Assembly: GCA_947311785.1 (NCBI GenBank)
Contig: CAMZLW010000083.1
Span: 1 to 44,016 of the forward strand
Reading direction: 5' to 3'
From: an uncultured Ignavibacteriales bacterium
Lineage (GTDB): Bacteria > Bacteroidota > Ignavibacteria > Ignavibacteriales > Melioribacteraceae
DNA length: 44,016 bases
The translations under genes were made by a program, and so were the position numbers. Shown here one piece after another: positions 34,541 to 43,765 of the stretch. Position 1 is the first letter of the stretch; each line of letters starts with the position of its first letter. Under the pieces are notes generated by a model. That model was not told where the DNA came from. It saw only the letters and a program-made list of their open reading frames with translations, and did not search any database.

Positions 34541-36031
34541 ATGAAAAAAATAATTTTAGAATTACTTACTGAATTTTACAATTTAATTGCAGAAAATTGG
34601 ATAGCTAAGTTACAACTTAATTTTGGCACCAAGTTATCCAAAAGTGAGATGTCAACATTTGTAAATGCCAGCTTGCAAAGTTTAATTGAAGTAATTAATA
34701 CTGCCGAGTATATTACTATTGACCATTACCTAATTGATTCTTACAGACTATTTACAAAAGCAAAGTTAAATCTTTTGGAAGTGAGTCAAACATTTAGTTT
34801 GGGGCGTTTTGCACTTTTACATAATCTTAACAAGACAGATGGAGACAAACATGACCCACTAATTATAATGGGTTTTTTAGATGAAGTGATTGAACAAATA
34901 TTTGCACGCTACTCAATGCTTTATCAAAACACACAAATTAAAGAGGTTAAACAAGAAAGAGATAGGTTGGCAAAAAAGCTAGATTTAAACCAACAACATT
35001 TAAACACAATCTTGTATAAATCAGATACAGCAATTGCAGTAATAAATTGTGATGAAAAATTTGTTTCGTGGAATCACGGAGCAGAAAAAATGTTTGGATA
35101 TTCTGAAAGCGAAATAATAAACCAGCCATCAACATTTTTAATGCCCAACGATGAAAAGTTCATTAGAGAATTAGAATACATAATTTCAGAAACTAAAAAT
35201 AATGGTAGCGTTCAAATTGTTGATACCAAACGAAAAACAAAAAGTGGGAAAATTATTCCTGTACAACTTAAGGTAACACAAATGCAAACGGCAGAGGGTT
35301 TCAACTGTGGAAGAACAATGATAATGCAAGACGTTTCACAAGTTAAACAACTTCAACAACAAGTTGACCAATCGGAAAAGCTTGCTGTTATTGGACAGTT
35401 AGCCGCTGGCGTTGCTCACGAAATAGGAAATCCACTTACCTCAATTTCTGCTCTCGTGCAGATACTTCAACGCAAAAGCCAGGATGCAAACTTAACCGAA
35501 CAGTTAATTACCATCAAAGACAACATAGATCGCATCTCTAAAATTGTACGAGAATTGGTCGATTTTTCAAGACCATCTGGCGAAGACAAAGAACTGCTTC
35601 AAGTAAACGATGTTGTAAAAACTGCCGTTGGTATTGTAAAATATGATAAGCGTGTAAAAAATGTTGAGTTTAAAACCCATTTTTCAAAACACATTCCAAC
35701 TCTATTTGCAGTGCCAGACCAGCTTTTACAGGTTTACGTTAATATTTTAATAAATGCCTTAGACGCAATTAATGGCGAAGGAAAAATTGAGGTTACAACT
35801 TACCTAGATGATGTTTATATTTCTACCGACATAAAAGATGATGGCTGTGGAATGACCGAAGAAGTTAAAAACAAAATATTTAATCCATTTTATACAACAA
35901 AGCAAGTAGGCAAAGGAACAGGCTTAGGGCTTTCGGTAAGTTATGGAATAATAAAAAAAATGCACGGAAAAATTTTAGTTGAAAGCAAAATAAATAATGG
36001 TTCTGTTTTTACTGTTAAACTTCTATCTTAA
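34541..36031 (+). CDS. NtrB-like cytoplasmic sensor histidine kinase
   Basis: 496 residues. An N-terminal all-helical domain (about 1-130) resembling the RsbRD-type sensor fold, a coiled coil, one PAS domain (about 150-268), then HisKA with His293 in GVAHEIGNPLT and HATPase_c (NILINALDAI, DDGCGM, GTGLGLSVSYGII). The AHEIGNPL box is characteristic of NtrB/PilS-type kinases that pair with sigma-54 activators, and such an activator follows 17 bp downstream. No transmembrane segment, so it senses an internal signal. Confidence 0.9.
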   Translation: MKKIILELLTEFYNLIAENWIAKLQLNFGTKLSKSEMSTFVNASLQSLIEVINTAEYITIDHYLIDSYRLFTKAKLNLLEVSQTFSLGRFALLHNLNKTDGDKHDPLIIMGFLDEVIEQIFARYSMLYQNTQIKEVKQERDRLAKKLDLNQQHLNTILYKSDTAIAVINCDEKFVSWNHGAEKMFGYSESEIINQPSTFLMPNDEKFIRELEYIISETKNNGSVQIVDTKRKTKSGKIIPVQLKVTQMQTAEGFNCGRTMIMQDVSQVKQLQQQVDQSEKLAVIGQLAAGVAHEIGNPLTSISALVQILQRKSQDANLTEQLITIKDNIDRISKIVRELVDFSRPSGEDKELLQVNDVVKTAVGIVKYDKRVKNVEFKTHFSKHIPTLFAVPDQLLQVYVNILINALDAINGEGKIEVTTYLDDVYISTDIKDDGCGMTEEVKNKIFNPFYTTKQVGKGTGLGLSVSYGIIKKMHGKILVESKINNGSVFTVKLLS

Positions 36032-36048
36032 AATTATAAGGAATACTT

Positions 36049-37419
36049 ATGGCTACATCTGTTTTAATTGTTGACGACGAAAGAGCAATACGAGATTCGA
36101 TACAAATTGTACTTGCAGACGAAGGCTACAAAACCGAAACATCCAGCGACGGTAAAGATGCTCTATTCAAAATAAAAGATAATAATTATGACGTTGTAAT
36201 TACCGACATAAAAATGCCAAACATGGATGGAATGGAATTATTAAAAGAAGCATCAAAAATAAGCCCCGATACATTTTTTATTATCATGACTGCATATGCC
36301 TCAGTAAAAACAGCTATTTCGGCTATTCGCGAAGGTGCATACGATTATCTAATGAAGCCTATTGAGTTTGATGATTTATTGTTAAGACTAAAAAGATTAT
36401 CGAGATATAAAAAACTTTCACTCGAAAACAAATCACTACGCCAAAGGGTTTCTGCTGAACCAGGCTACCAAAATATAATTGGAGAAAGCAACGCAATAAA
36501 AAAAGTTTTCCGTTTAATTACGCAAGTTGCAAAAACAAAAAGTAATGTTTTAATTACAGGAAAAAGCGGAACAGGAAAAGAACTTGTTGCTAAAGCAATT
36601 CATCATAATAGTAACAGAAAAGATGAAATTTTTCTTCCAATAAATTGTGGAGCTATTTCGGAAAGCCTTATTGAAAGCGAATTGTTTGGGCATAAGAAAG
36701 GCTCATTTACAGGTGCGATTGATGAAAAAGTTGGACTATTTAAAGTTGCTGATGGAGGTACGCTTTTCCTAGATGAGATAGGAGACCTTCCACTAAATAT
36801 GCAAGTAAAACTCCTACGTGCCATTGAAGATAAACGTTTTATACCAGTTGGAGGGACAAAAACTATATCAACTGATGTAAGAATAATTGCAGCCACAAAT
36901 CAAAATTTATTTAAAAAATCTGAAGCTGGAGAGTTTAGAGAAGATTTATATTATAGATTAAATGTAATTGAAATTTCTCTACCATCTTTAAACGAAAGGC
37001 GAGACGATGTTCCGTTATTAGTAAATTATTTTGTAGCAAAATATTGCAACGAAATGGGAAAGAAAATTCTTGGCGTTGATAACGAAGCAATGAAAGCCTT
37101 AATGAATCACAATTGGCGTGGTGGCGTAAGAGAACTTGAAAATATAATAGAACGAGCCGTAATTTTCTCTTTTGACGATGTTATTAAAATGGAAAATCTT
37201 TCAGATTATATTAGAGATAATGTTTCAAATTATGGTTTTCCTGTTTCACTAAAAGAGGCAGTTAAAAACTTTGAAAGAGAGCATATTATTAATGTTATTA
37301 AAAACAACAACTACAACAAAGAAGAGACAGCCAAAGTATTAGAGATAGGTTTATCTTCGCTATACAGAAAAATGGAAGAACTAAATATTCCAACAAAATT
37401 TAGTGAAAATGATTTATAA
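36049..37419 (+). CDS. Sigma-54-dependent response regulator (NtrC family)
   Basis: 456 residues. Receiver with phospho-acceptor Asp53 (VITDIKMPNMDG), AAA+ domain with Walker A GKSGTGKE (171-178), sigma-54 contact loop GSFTGA (218-223, a common variant of GAFTGA), Walker B GGTLFLDEI (236-244), and a C-terminal Fis-type helix-turn-helix (about 400-450, EETAKVLEIGLSSLYRKMEEL). It drives open-complex formation at sigma-54 promoters after phosphorylation by the kinase just upstream. Targets are unknown; a sigma-54-like site lies before fliL. Confidence 0.95.
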   Translation: MATSVLIVDDERAIRDSIQIVLADEGYKTETSSDGKDALFKIKDNNYDVVITDIKMPNMDGMELLKEASKISPDTFFIIMTAYASVKTAISAIREGAYDYLMKPIEFDDLLLRLKRLSRYKKLSLENKSLRQRVSAEPGYQNIIGESNAIKKVFRLITQVAKTKSNVLITGKSGTGKELVAKAIHHNSNRKDEIFLPINCGAISESLIESELFGHKKGSFTGAIDEKVGLFKVADGGTLFLDEIGDLPLNMQVKLLRAIEDKRFIPVGGTKTISTDVRIIAATNQNLFKKSEAGEFREDLYYRLNVIEISLPSLNERRDDVPLLVNYFVAKYCNEMGKKILGVDNEAMKALMNHNWRGGVRELENIIERAVIFSFDDVIKMENLSDYIRDNVSNYGFPVSLKEAVKNFEREHIINVIKNNNYNKEETAKVLEIGLSSLYRKMEELNIPTKFSENDL

Positions 37420-37443
37420 TAAATATTTACAAAAGGATGCTTA

Positions 37444-38997
37444 ATGGAAAAGAGAGAACAATTCATCCAAAAATTAAGCCGTTTAATAAAAGATGATAAA
37501 ATAGTAAATAAAATTGATGAAATTTTTAGTGATGAACTTGTAAAATATAATTCTTCATTTAAAAATTATTTTTTTGCAACTACTAAGTGTACAAATAATA
37601 GGTGCAAAGTTAAATATTCAAATACTATTTTTGATGTTATTGGTTATTCGGCAGTGCAAATAGAGGGTTTGCCAAATAAGCTGAATTCTATTATACATGA
37701 AGATGATAGATTGCGAGTTGAAAATATTATAAATGAATTTTTTGAAAATTCCGAAGAGAACAACTTATCTGTTTCATACAGAGTTATTAGGCAAGATGAT
37801 GAAGATGTTTATTTACACGAAACTCTCTTTGCAACAAGAAATAATAGTGGAAAGGTGGAGGAGTGCAATTCAATCTTTTTTAATATCTCCGAATTAGAAA
37901 AACAGAAAAAAGAGATAGATAACTTCAGCAACGATATGATAAAGGTGAACAGGCAAAAAGATAAATTTATTTCTATTATTTCTCACGACTTAAAATCACC
38001 CTACACAACATTACTTGGATTTTCAGAAATTTTGTTAAACGATATTTCCCTTCCCGAAGAAGAAAAAAGAGAATACATTGAGTATATTCACAAAAGCTCT
38101 CAACACCAGCTTAATTTAATTGAGCACTTGCTCGATTGGTCGAGACTAAGAACTGGACGTACAGTTATTGAGGAACAAAGATTAAATCTTAAAAACATTA
38201 TTTCAACTGTGGTCTCTGGTCTAACGGGAATGGCAGTTCGTAAAAGCATTGAGATTTCGCAAAATGTTCAAGACGATATTTTTGTAAAAAGCGATGAGAA
38301 ACAATTAGGAAAAGCAATTGCCAATCTACTACAAAATGCTATAATTTATTCAAACAAAAACTCTTCTATTTTTATTTACGGAAGTAGATTTAAAGATGGA
38401 ATGATTGAAATAATTGTAAAAGACAAAGGCGTTGGAATCTCGGAAGCAGATCAAGAAAAATTATTTAAACTCGACCAAAAACACTCGCGTGAAGGAACCG
38501 AAGGAGAACAGGGTAGCGGTATGGGGTTAATTTTGGTTCGTGAAATTATAGATAAACTAAGAGGAGATATTTGGTTCTACTCAAAAGAAAACGAGGGTAG
38601 CGAGTTCCATGTGACGGTACCAGAAGCACAAAACATAATTCTTTTGGTTGACGATGATATTAAAAGATTAGATAATCGTACAAATGAAATTTCAGAGGCA
38701 TTCCCTAATTATATTTTTTTGAAAGCTAGCAATGGGTACGCAGCATTAGATTATATAAACGAAGAATTACCATCCATTATTATTGTTAAAGATGAATTAC
38801 CCCTACTAAGCGGAGATGAAATATTAAAGGTGGTAAGAAATAAAGATAAGTATTTTTCTGTTTCTGTTTTTGTTCTTGCAGATGATATTGGAGATATGAT
38901 AGAAGAGAAATATGGACATTTAGTAGTTGATGGAATTTATAACAACAATATTGAAAATGGAAAACTAGTTAAGGTTATTAAACAAGTTTTAAAATAA
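37444..38997 (+). CDS. Hybrid histidine kinase with degenerate receiver domain
   Basis: 517 residues. A PAS-like domain (about 45-155), HisKA with His181 in ISHDLKSPYTTLLGF, HATPase_c (about 280-395, LLQNAIIYS, DKGVGI, GSGMGLILVREI) and a C-terminal receiver fold (about 396-517). The receiver keeps the acidic start LLVDDD, but at the phospho-acceptor place it reads IIIVKDELPLLSG, putting Lys449 where Asp belongs. The usual Thr/Ser and Lys positions also look replaced. The kinase core seems active, while the receiver is probably a regulatory pseudo-receiver. It follows the sigma-54 regulator by 24 bp and may feed the same pathway. Confidence 0.87.
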   Translation: MEKREQFIQKLSRLIKDDKIVNKIDEIFSDELVKYNSSFKNYFFATTKCTNNRCKVKYSNTIFDVIGYSAVQIEGLPNKLNSIIHEDDRLRVENIINEFFENSEENNLSVSYRVIRQDDEDVYLHETLFATRNNSGKVEECNSIFFNISELEKQKKEIDNFSNDMIKVNRQKDKFISIISHDLKSPYTTLLGFSEILLNDISLPEEEKREYIEYIHKSSQHQLNLIEHLLDWSRLRTGRTVIEEQRLNLKNIISTVVSGLTGMAVRKSIEISQNVQDDIFVKSDEKQLGKAIANLLQNAIIYSNKNSSIFIYGSRFKDGMIEIIVKDKGVGISEADQEKLFKLDQKHSREGTEGEQGSGMGLILVREIIDKLRGDIWFYSKENEGSEFHVTVPEAQNIILLVDDDIKRLDNRTNEISEAFPNYIFLKASNGYAALDYINEELPSIIIVKDELPLLSGDEILKVVRNKDKYFSVSVFVLADDIGDMIEEKYGHLVVDGIYNNNIENGKLVKVIKQVLK

Positions 38998-39030
38998 CTT
39001 TTATCAAAAAAAACATAAAGGTATAAATAA

Positions 39031-39528
39031 ATGAAAAACTGGTATGCTCTTTATACTAAACCACGACACGAATTTAAAGCTCTTGAACAACTTACAGAAC
39101 TTGGAATTGAAACATATCTTCCAACCATTACTAACACTAGACAATGGAGCGATAGAAAAAAGAAAGTTACAGAGCCACTTTTTAGAGGATATATTTTTAT
39201 TAACTCTAACGAAGCCGAAAGGAACAATGCGGTAACAAGAGAAGCGGTAATAAAAACAATTTTTTTTGATGGTAAACCTGCCGTAATTCCTAACCAAGAA
39301 ATTGAAAGCATAAAAAAAATGTTAAAATCCCCAGAAAAAATAAAAGTCTTTAATGGAATTACAAAAGGAGTAATTGTTAGAGTTGAATCTGGTCCCTTTA
39401 TTGGAATTGAAGGTGTTGTAAATTCAGTTAGCAACGATGAAAATACTCTGTCTGTTTCTATGCAACTGCTTAACCGTACCATTATTGTTACTATTGCCAA
39501 AGACACAAAAATTAAAAGGGTGATTTGA
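39031..39528 (+). CDS. NusG-family specialised elongation factor (UpxY/RfaH-like)
   Basis: 165 residues. The NGN domain (about 1-100) starts WYALYTKPRHEFKALEQL and contains EPLFRGYIFI; a KOW domain (about 110-160) carries GVIVRVESGPFIGIEGVV. The start and EPLF-GYIF pattern match specialised NusG paralogs such as UpxY, RfaH and LoaP rather than housekeeping NusG, which normally lies beside secE and rplK. Such factors usually sit just before the long polysaccharide or secondary-metabolite operons they help transcribe. Here the next genes are a sirtuin and alaS, so its target is not obvious. Confidence 0.85.
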   Translation: MKNWYALYTKPRHEFKALEQLTELGIETYLPTITNTRQWSDRKKKVTEPLFRGYIFINSNEAERNNAVTREAVIKTIFFDGKPAVIPNQEIESIKKMLKSPEKIKVFNGITKGVIVRVESGPFIGIEGVVNSVSNDENTLSVSMQLLNRTIIVTIAKDTKIKRVI

Positions 39529-39589
39529 TTCTTTTTTTAATCCCCAACCACCCAAAATAACACTGGGATTTAGTATCAAGGAAAGCTAA

Positions 39590-40324
39590 ATGGATATTTC
39601 ACAAAAATTAATTGCCAAATTAAAATCTGCAAAATCAATTTTGTTCTTTACTGGTGCGGGTATATCGGCAGAGAGTGGAATTGATACATTTAGGGGCAAA
39701 GGCGGATTGTGGAATAAAATGTCTGCACAAGAACTTGCCAGTTTTGATGGATTTATGAAAAATCCTAATTTGGTTTGGGAGTGGTACCAATACCGAAGAA
39801 AAATTGTTCGTGAAACCGAACCAAATGCTGGACACAAAGTAATTGCACAACTTGAAAAACACTTTAACAAAGTTACGGTTGTAACACAAAATGTTGATAA
39901 CCTTCACAAGCGTGCTGGCAGTAGTAATATACTTGAACTACACGGAAACATTGAACGAAATTTTTGTATGGATTGCAAAACATTTTACGGAGTTGAAAAT
40001 TTTCTCGATTCCGAAAAAGCTCCACGATGTAAAAAATGTGGTGGAATAATTCGCCCAGATGTTGTTTGGTTTGGTGAAACATTACCGCAAGAAATATTTG
40101 CAGAAGCAGAAAGAAAAGCAACAGAATCAGATATTTGCTTTATTGTCGGAACTTCTGCGGTTGTTTATCCAGCGGCTTATATTCCTATTTCGGCAAAGGA
40201 AGCTGGAGCAACCTTGGTTGAAATAAATATTGAAGCAACTGAAATTACAAACCAAGTAGATTATTCCATCATAGGAAAAGCTGGAGAGGTTTTGCCAAAA
40301 CTTTTTGAATTATTTTTAGAATAA
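39590..40324 (+). CDS. cobB: NAD-dependent protein deacylase, class III sirtuin (CobB/SIRT5-like)
   Basis: 244 residues. NAD site GAGISAESGIDTFRG (22-36), QNVDNLH (100-106), catalytic His118 in LELHGN, zinc cysteines Cys126, Cys129, Cys147 and Cys150. Tyr66 and Arg69 (WYQYRR) match the Tyr-x-x-Arg pair of class III sirtuins, which prefer succinyl and malonyl lysine over acetyl. It removes acyl groups from protein lysines and makes nicotinamide. This cobB is unrelated in function to the B12 genes. The 61-bp gap upstream shows no strong terminator. Confidence 0.93.
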   Translation: MDISQKLIAKLKSAKSILFFTGAGISAESGIDTFRGKGGLWNKMSAQELASFDGFMKNPNLVWEWYQYRRKIVRETEPNAGHKVIAQLEKHFNKVTVVTQNVDNLHKRAGSSNILELHGNIERNFCMDCKTFYGVENFLDSEKAPRCKKCGGIIRPDVVWFGETLPQEIFAEAERKATESDICFIVGTSAVVYPAAYIPISAKEAGATLVEINIEATEITNQVDYSIIGKAGEVLPKLFELFLE

Positions 40325-40356
40325 ATATAACGCAAGTAATAACAATATCATCTATA

Positions 40357-40473
40357 AGTCCACTCTAAAAAGGTAATATTTCATTAACCCCATGTTTTAA
40401 CATGGGGGTTTTGAACCAAAAACGAACTTTTTCGAACGGACTTTAGTCCGTGAGGAGCTTTTTAGAGTGGACT
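40357..40473. mobile_element. MITE-like element with 16-bp terminal inverted repeats and 8-bp TSD
   Basis: AGTCCACTCTAAAAAG (40357-40372) and its exact reverse complement (40458-40473) bound a 117-bp element. Directly outside both ends is the same octamer CATCTATA (40349-40356 and 40474-40481), a likely target-site duplication. Inside are two more hairpins: CCCCATG/CATGGGG (40391-40410 area) and ACGGACT/AGTCCGT (about 40436-40451). It has no coding capacity, so it would need a transposase in trans. An 8-bp duplication fits ISL3- or IS1595-type transposases. The first internal hairpin is followed by TTTTG and may also terminate sir2 transcription. Confidence 0.78.
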
Positions 40474-40628
40474 CATCTATAACTTCAAAACTTTATAAAT
40501 AAATTAGACCAAGTAAACAGATAGGGTTTAACCCCACCGTAGAGTTTCTATTGCATAATGTGAGTTAAAGTAGTTTTCGAAAAAATACTTGCCACTGTGA
40601 ATCCAACATTTTTTATCTGTTTATAATT

Positions 40629-40663
40629 TTTGGAAAATGCAAAGCCTCCTTTTCTTATATTTG
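40629..40663 (+). promoter_or_regulatory. Promoter for alaS (TTTG / TAnnTTTG type)
   Basis: TTTG (40629-40632) and TATATTTG (40656-40663) match the two Bacteroidota promoter elements with a 23-bp spacer, slightly longer than usual. The -7 box lies 44 bp before the alaS ATG. The remaining DNA between the MITE and here shows nothing else. Confidence 0.45.
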
Positions 40664-40707
40664 CATTTATAAAAATTTGAAATGATATAATATTTTAGGA
40701 TATACAA

Positions 40708-43308
40708 ATGACTTCCAACGAAATTAGAAACCAATTCTTAAATTTCTTTAAAGAAAAAGAACACAGAATTATTGATAGTGCACCCGTTGTTCCTTTTGAT
40801 GACCCAACACTTCTATTTACAAATGCTGGAATGAATCAATTTAAAGATGTATTTCTTGGGCAAGGCTCACGCGATTATAACCGTGCTGCCGATACTCAAA
40901 AGTGCATTCGTGTTAGCGGAAAGCATAACGACTTAGAGGAAGTAGGACGCGACACTTACCATCATACATTTTTTGAAATGCTTGGTAACTGGTCGCTAGG
41001 AAATCCACTAAAGCCTGAAGCAGGATATTACAAAGAAGAAGCTATCACTTGGGCGTGGGAACTATTAACCGATGTTTGGAAATTACCAAAAGAAAGATTG
41101 TGGGCAACCGTTTACAGAACTGATGATGAATCGATGGAGATTTGGAAAAGCAAGACAAACATTGACCCAAAGCATGTTTTAAAGTTTGACGAAAAAGATA
41201 ATTTTTGGGAAATGGGCGATGTTGGTCCGTGTGGACCCTGTTCGGAAATACATATTAATGTTAGCGATGATTTTGAAAATCCTAAATGGGTAAATGCTGG
41301 TGCAGAAGAGTGCATAGAAATTTGGAATCTTGTTTTTGTTCAGTATAATCGCGACAAAGAAGGAAATCTCCACGATTTGCCAGCAAAACATGTTGATACT
41401 GGAATGGGATTTGAACGCATTGTTGCTGTACTTCAAGGCAAAAAATCAAATTACGATACGGATGTTTTTACACCAATAATTGAGAAAATTAAAAATATTT
41501 CTGGTATTGAAAATCCAACAAAAGAAGAGAGTGTTTCAATACAAGTTATTGCCGATCACATCCGCACATTAACTTTTGCAATTGCCGATGGAGCAACACC
41601 AGGCAACGAAGGACGCGGATATGTGTTACGCCGAATTCTAAGACGTGCAGCACGCTTTGGGAGAAAAATAAATTTAAACAAACCATTTATGTTTTCGCTT
41701 GTAGATGTTTTAACCAAAACAATGGGTGATGTTTTTCCAGAAATAATTACGAACAAAAAGAATGTAATTAAAATAATTAAAGCCGAAGAAGAGAGTTTTA
41801 ACAGAACGCTCGATAGAGGGATTGAACTTTTCGAATCTATTTCATACAAAGCTACAAAGCAAATAAGTGGCGATGATGTATTTAAACTTTACGATACATT
41901 TGGTTTTCCTGTTGATTTAACAAATGTAATGGCAGAAGAAAAAGGCTTAACTATTGATGAAGCTCGTTTCACAGAATTAATGGAAGAGCAAAAAAAACGT
42001 GCAAGAACATTCACAAAAAACAAGCTTGATGAAACAATAATTGTTGTAGAATCTTTAGACGGATTTGGTGGAGATATTTCCAAAGCCACTGAATTTATGG
42101 GCTATACTGATGTTTTAACCGATTCAAAAATAATTGCCAAAAAAGATACTGATGAAAACACGTTACTAATATTTGATAAAACTCCATTCTATGTTGAATC
42201 TGGTGGACAGGTTGGCGATACTGGAAATTTGCAGATAGATGGAAATATATTTGATGTTGTTAGCGTTACAAAAATTGATGGCAAAATTATTCACGTTGTT
42301 AGCAACTCTTCAAGTTATAATTTTGAATTAAATAAAACCGTTAAACTATCTATCGACGAAGCAAGGCGTATGGATATTAAACGCAACCACTCAGCCACAC
42401 ATTTGATGCACTCGGCACTTCGCACGGTTCTGGGTGAACATGTAAAACAATCTGGCTCACAAGTGGATAATAAAAAACTTCGTTTTGATTTTACGCACTT
42501 CGAAAAAGTAACAGCCAATGAGATAAAAGAGATTGAAAAAATTGTTAACAATAAAATACGAGAGGGAATAAATCGTCAGTCTGGGCTTAGGGATATTCCG
42601 TTTGAAGATGCAAAGAAAATGGGTGCATTAATGTTCTTTGGCGATAAATATGGCGACAAAGTAAATGTTGTAAAATTTGGCACTTTCTCTACTGAATTCT
42701 GCGGAGGAACGCACGTTAGAAACACCTCCGAAATTGGATTGTTTAAAATAACAAGTGAATCCTCTATTGCAACTGGAGTTCGCAGAATAGAAGCCGTTAC
42801 TGGGCGTGGGGTTGAAGCATTAATTGAATCTAAAGAAAATGAAATTTTGGAGTTAAATCAAAAATTATCTGAATCAAATGACGAAAAAAGAAAGCTGGAA
42901 AAACAGATTGCAGAATTTGAATTGCAATCCAAGCTTGGTGGCATTGATGAAATTGTAAAAACTTCAATTGATATTGATGGTGTAAATTTATTTAAAGGCA
43001 AGGTTGAAGCCTCAAGCATGGATGAATTAAAATCAATGGGCGATGAACTTAGGAATAAAATTAAGAGCGGCGTTGGAGTTTTAATTTCTGCCATCGGTGA
43101 AAAGGTAGGAATAGTCTGTGTTGTTTCTGATGACTTGATAAAAGAGAAAAAAATCCAAGCTGGAAAAATAGTTGGCTCGGTTGCTAAAATTGTTGGCGGT
43201 GGCGGTGGCGGTCGTCCGCACCTTGCTACTGCAGGCGGAAGAGATGGTTCCAAAATTGATGAAGCTCTTGAAAAAACTGATGATATAGTTAAAAACATAT
43301 TAGGATAA
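40708..43308 (+). CDS. alaS: Alanyl-tRNA synthetase
   Basis: 866 residues, normal length. Class II catalytic core at the N-terminus (FTNAGMNQFKDVFLG, then EVGRDTYHHTFFEMLGNWS and the motif 2/3 region with DTGMGFERI), tRNA-recognition helices, an editing domain with zinc ligands in NHSATHLMHSAL and CGGTHV, a coiled coil (about 710-750) and the C-Ala domain with the Gly-rich GGGGGGRPHLATAGG near the end. It charges tRNA-Ala and clears mischarged Ser/Gly. Its own promoter-like site precedes it. No lesions seen. Confidence 0.97.
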   Translation: MTSNEIRNQFLNFFKEKEHRIIDSAPVVPFDDPTLLFTNAGMNQFKDVFLGQGSRDYNRAADTQKCIRVSGKHNDLEEVGRDTYHHTFFEMLGNWSLGNPLKPEAGYYKEEAITWAWELLTDVWKLPKERLWATVYRTDDESMEIWKSKTNIDPKHVLKFDEKDNFWEMGDVGPCGPCSEIHINVSDDFENPKWVNAGAEECIEIWNLVFVQYNRDKEGNLHDLPAKHVDTGMGFERIVAVLQGKKSNYDTDVFTPIIEKIKNISGIENPTKEESVSIQVIADHIRTLTFAIADGATPGNEGRGYVLRRILRRAARFGRKINLNKPFMFSLVDVLTKTMGDVFPEIITNKKNVIKIIKAEEESFNRTLDRGIELFESISYKATKQISGDDVFKLYDTFGFPVDLTNVMAEEKGLTIDEARFTELMEEQKKRARTFTKNKLDETIIVVESLDGFGGDISKATEFMGYTDVLTDSKIIAKKDTDENTLLIFDKTPFYVESGGQVGDTGNLQIDGNIFDVVSVTKIDGKIIHVVSNSSSYNFELNKTVKLSIDEARRMDIKRNHSATHLMHSALRTVLGEHVKQSGSQVDNKKLRFDFTHFEKVTANEIKEIEKIVNNKIREGINRQSGLRDIPFEDAKKMGALMFFGDKYGDKVNVVKFGTFSTEFCGGTHVRNTSEIGLFKITSESSIATGVRRIEAVTGRGVEALIESKENEILELNQKLSESNDEKRKLEKQIAEFELQSKLGGIDEIVKTSIDIDGVNLFKGKVEASSMDELKSMGDELRNKIKSGVGVLISAIGEKVGIVCVVSDDLIKEKKIQAGKIVGSVAKIVGGGGGGRPHLATAGGRDGSKIDEALEKTDDIVKNILG

Positions 43309-43765
43309 TCAACTATTGCAAATGTTTTACTTAAAATTACTTTTGCATTTGCTACGCAAGAGTGCAACCTAGTTTAAACTTTGGATTCCAAAATTATTTA
43401 AGCTATCATTTCTTGCTCTGCTATAACTCGTTAGAAATATCAGTAAAAAAAACATGATGTGTTTTTACCAAAACTGAACTATACTCCGATGGAACTCAGT
43501 ATATCGACCAAGTATTTTCTAATGCTTACATACTCTTCCGTTCTTGTCAATAAATCCTCTAACATTTGAGGTTGTATTAATTTACCCGTTAACCCAACTT
43601 GGCTCTCGGCGATTGAGATATTGCTCTATAGCGTTTAGAAAATTCGATTATATCCTATAATATGATATTTTGGTTTGCATCGCCAATGTAGTGAGGTACG
43701 CTTATATGTTGTTTGTTGGTTTTGTATATTAGACTTGTGTTTAATTAAAATTAGCAAAAACCCTT
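43309..43765. other. Gene-poor region with degraded sequence
   Basis: No intact gene. An inverted pair GCAAATG (43318-43324) and CATTTGC (43346-43352) just after alaS may be a weak terminator. A protein-like stretch of about 50 codons lies on the minus strand ending at a TAG at 43479-43481, without a start codon. The last 100 bp before 43766 probably belong to the left end of the IS1634-type element, but its inverted repeat could not be identified. Confidence 0.4.

Noticed and set aside
39051-39506. 151-codon minus-strand ORF opposite the NusG-like gene
   Set aside because: The plus strand shows clear NGN and KOW motifs; the minus peptide is Ser/Phe-rich shadow sequence.
42858-43367. 169-codon minus-strand ORF opposite the end of alaS
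   Set aside because: Fully explained as the antisense shadow of alaS, including a Pro run that mirrors the Gly-rich C-Ala segment.
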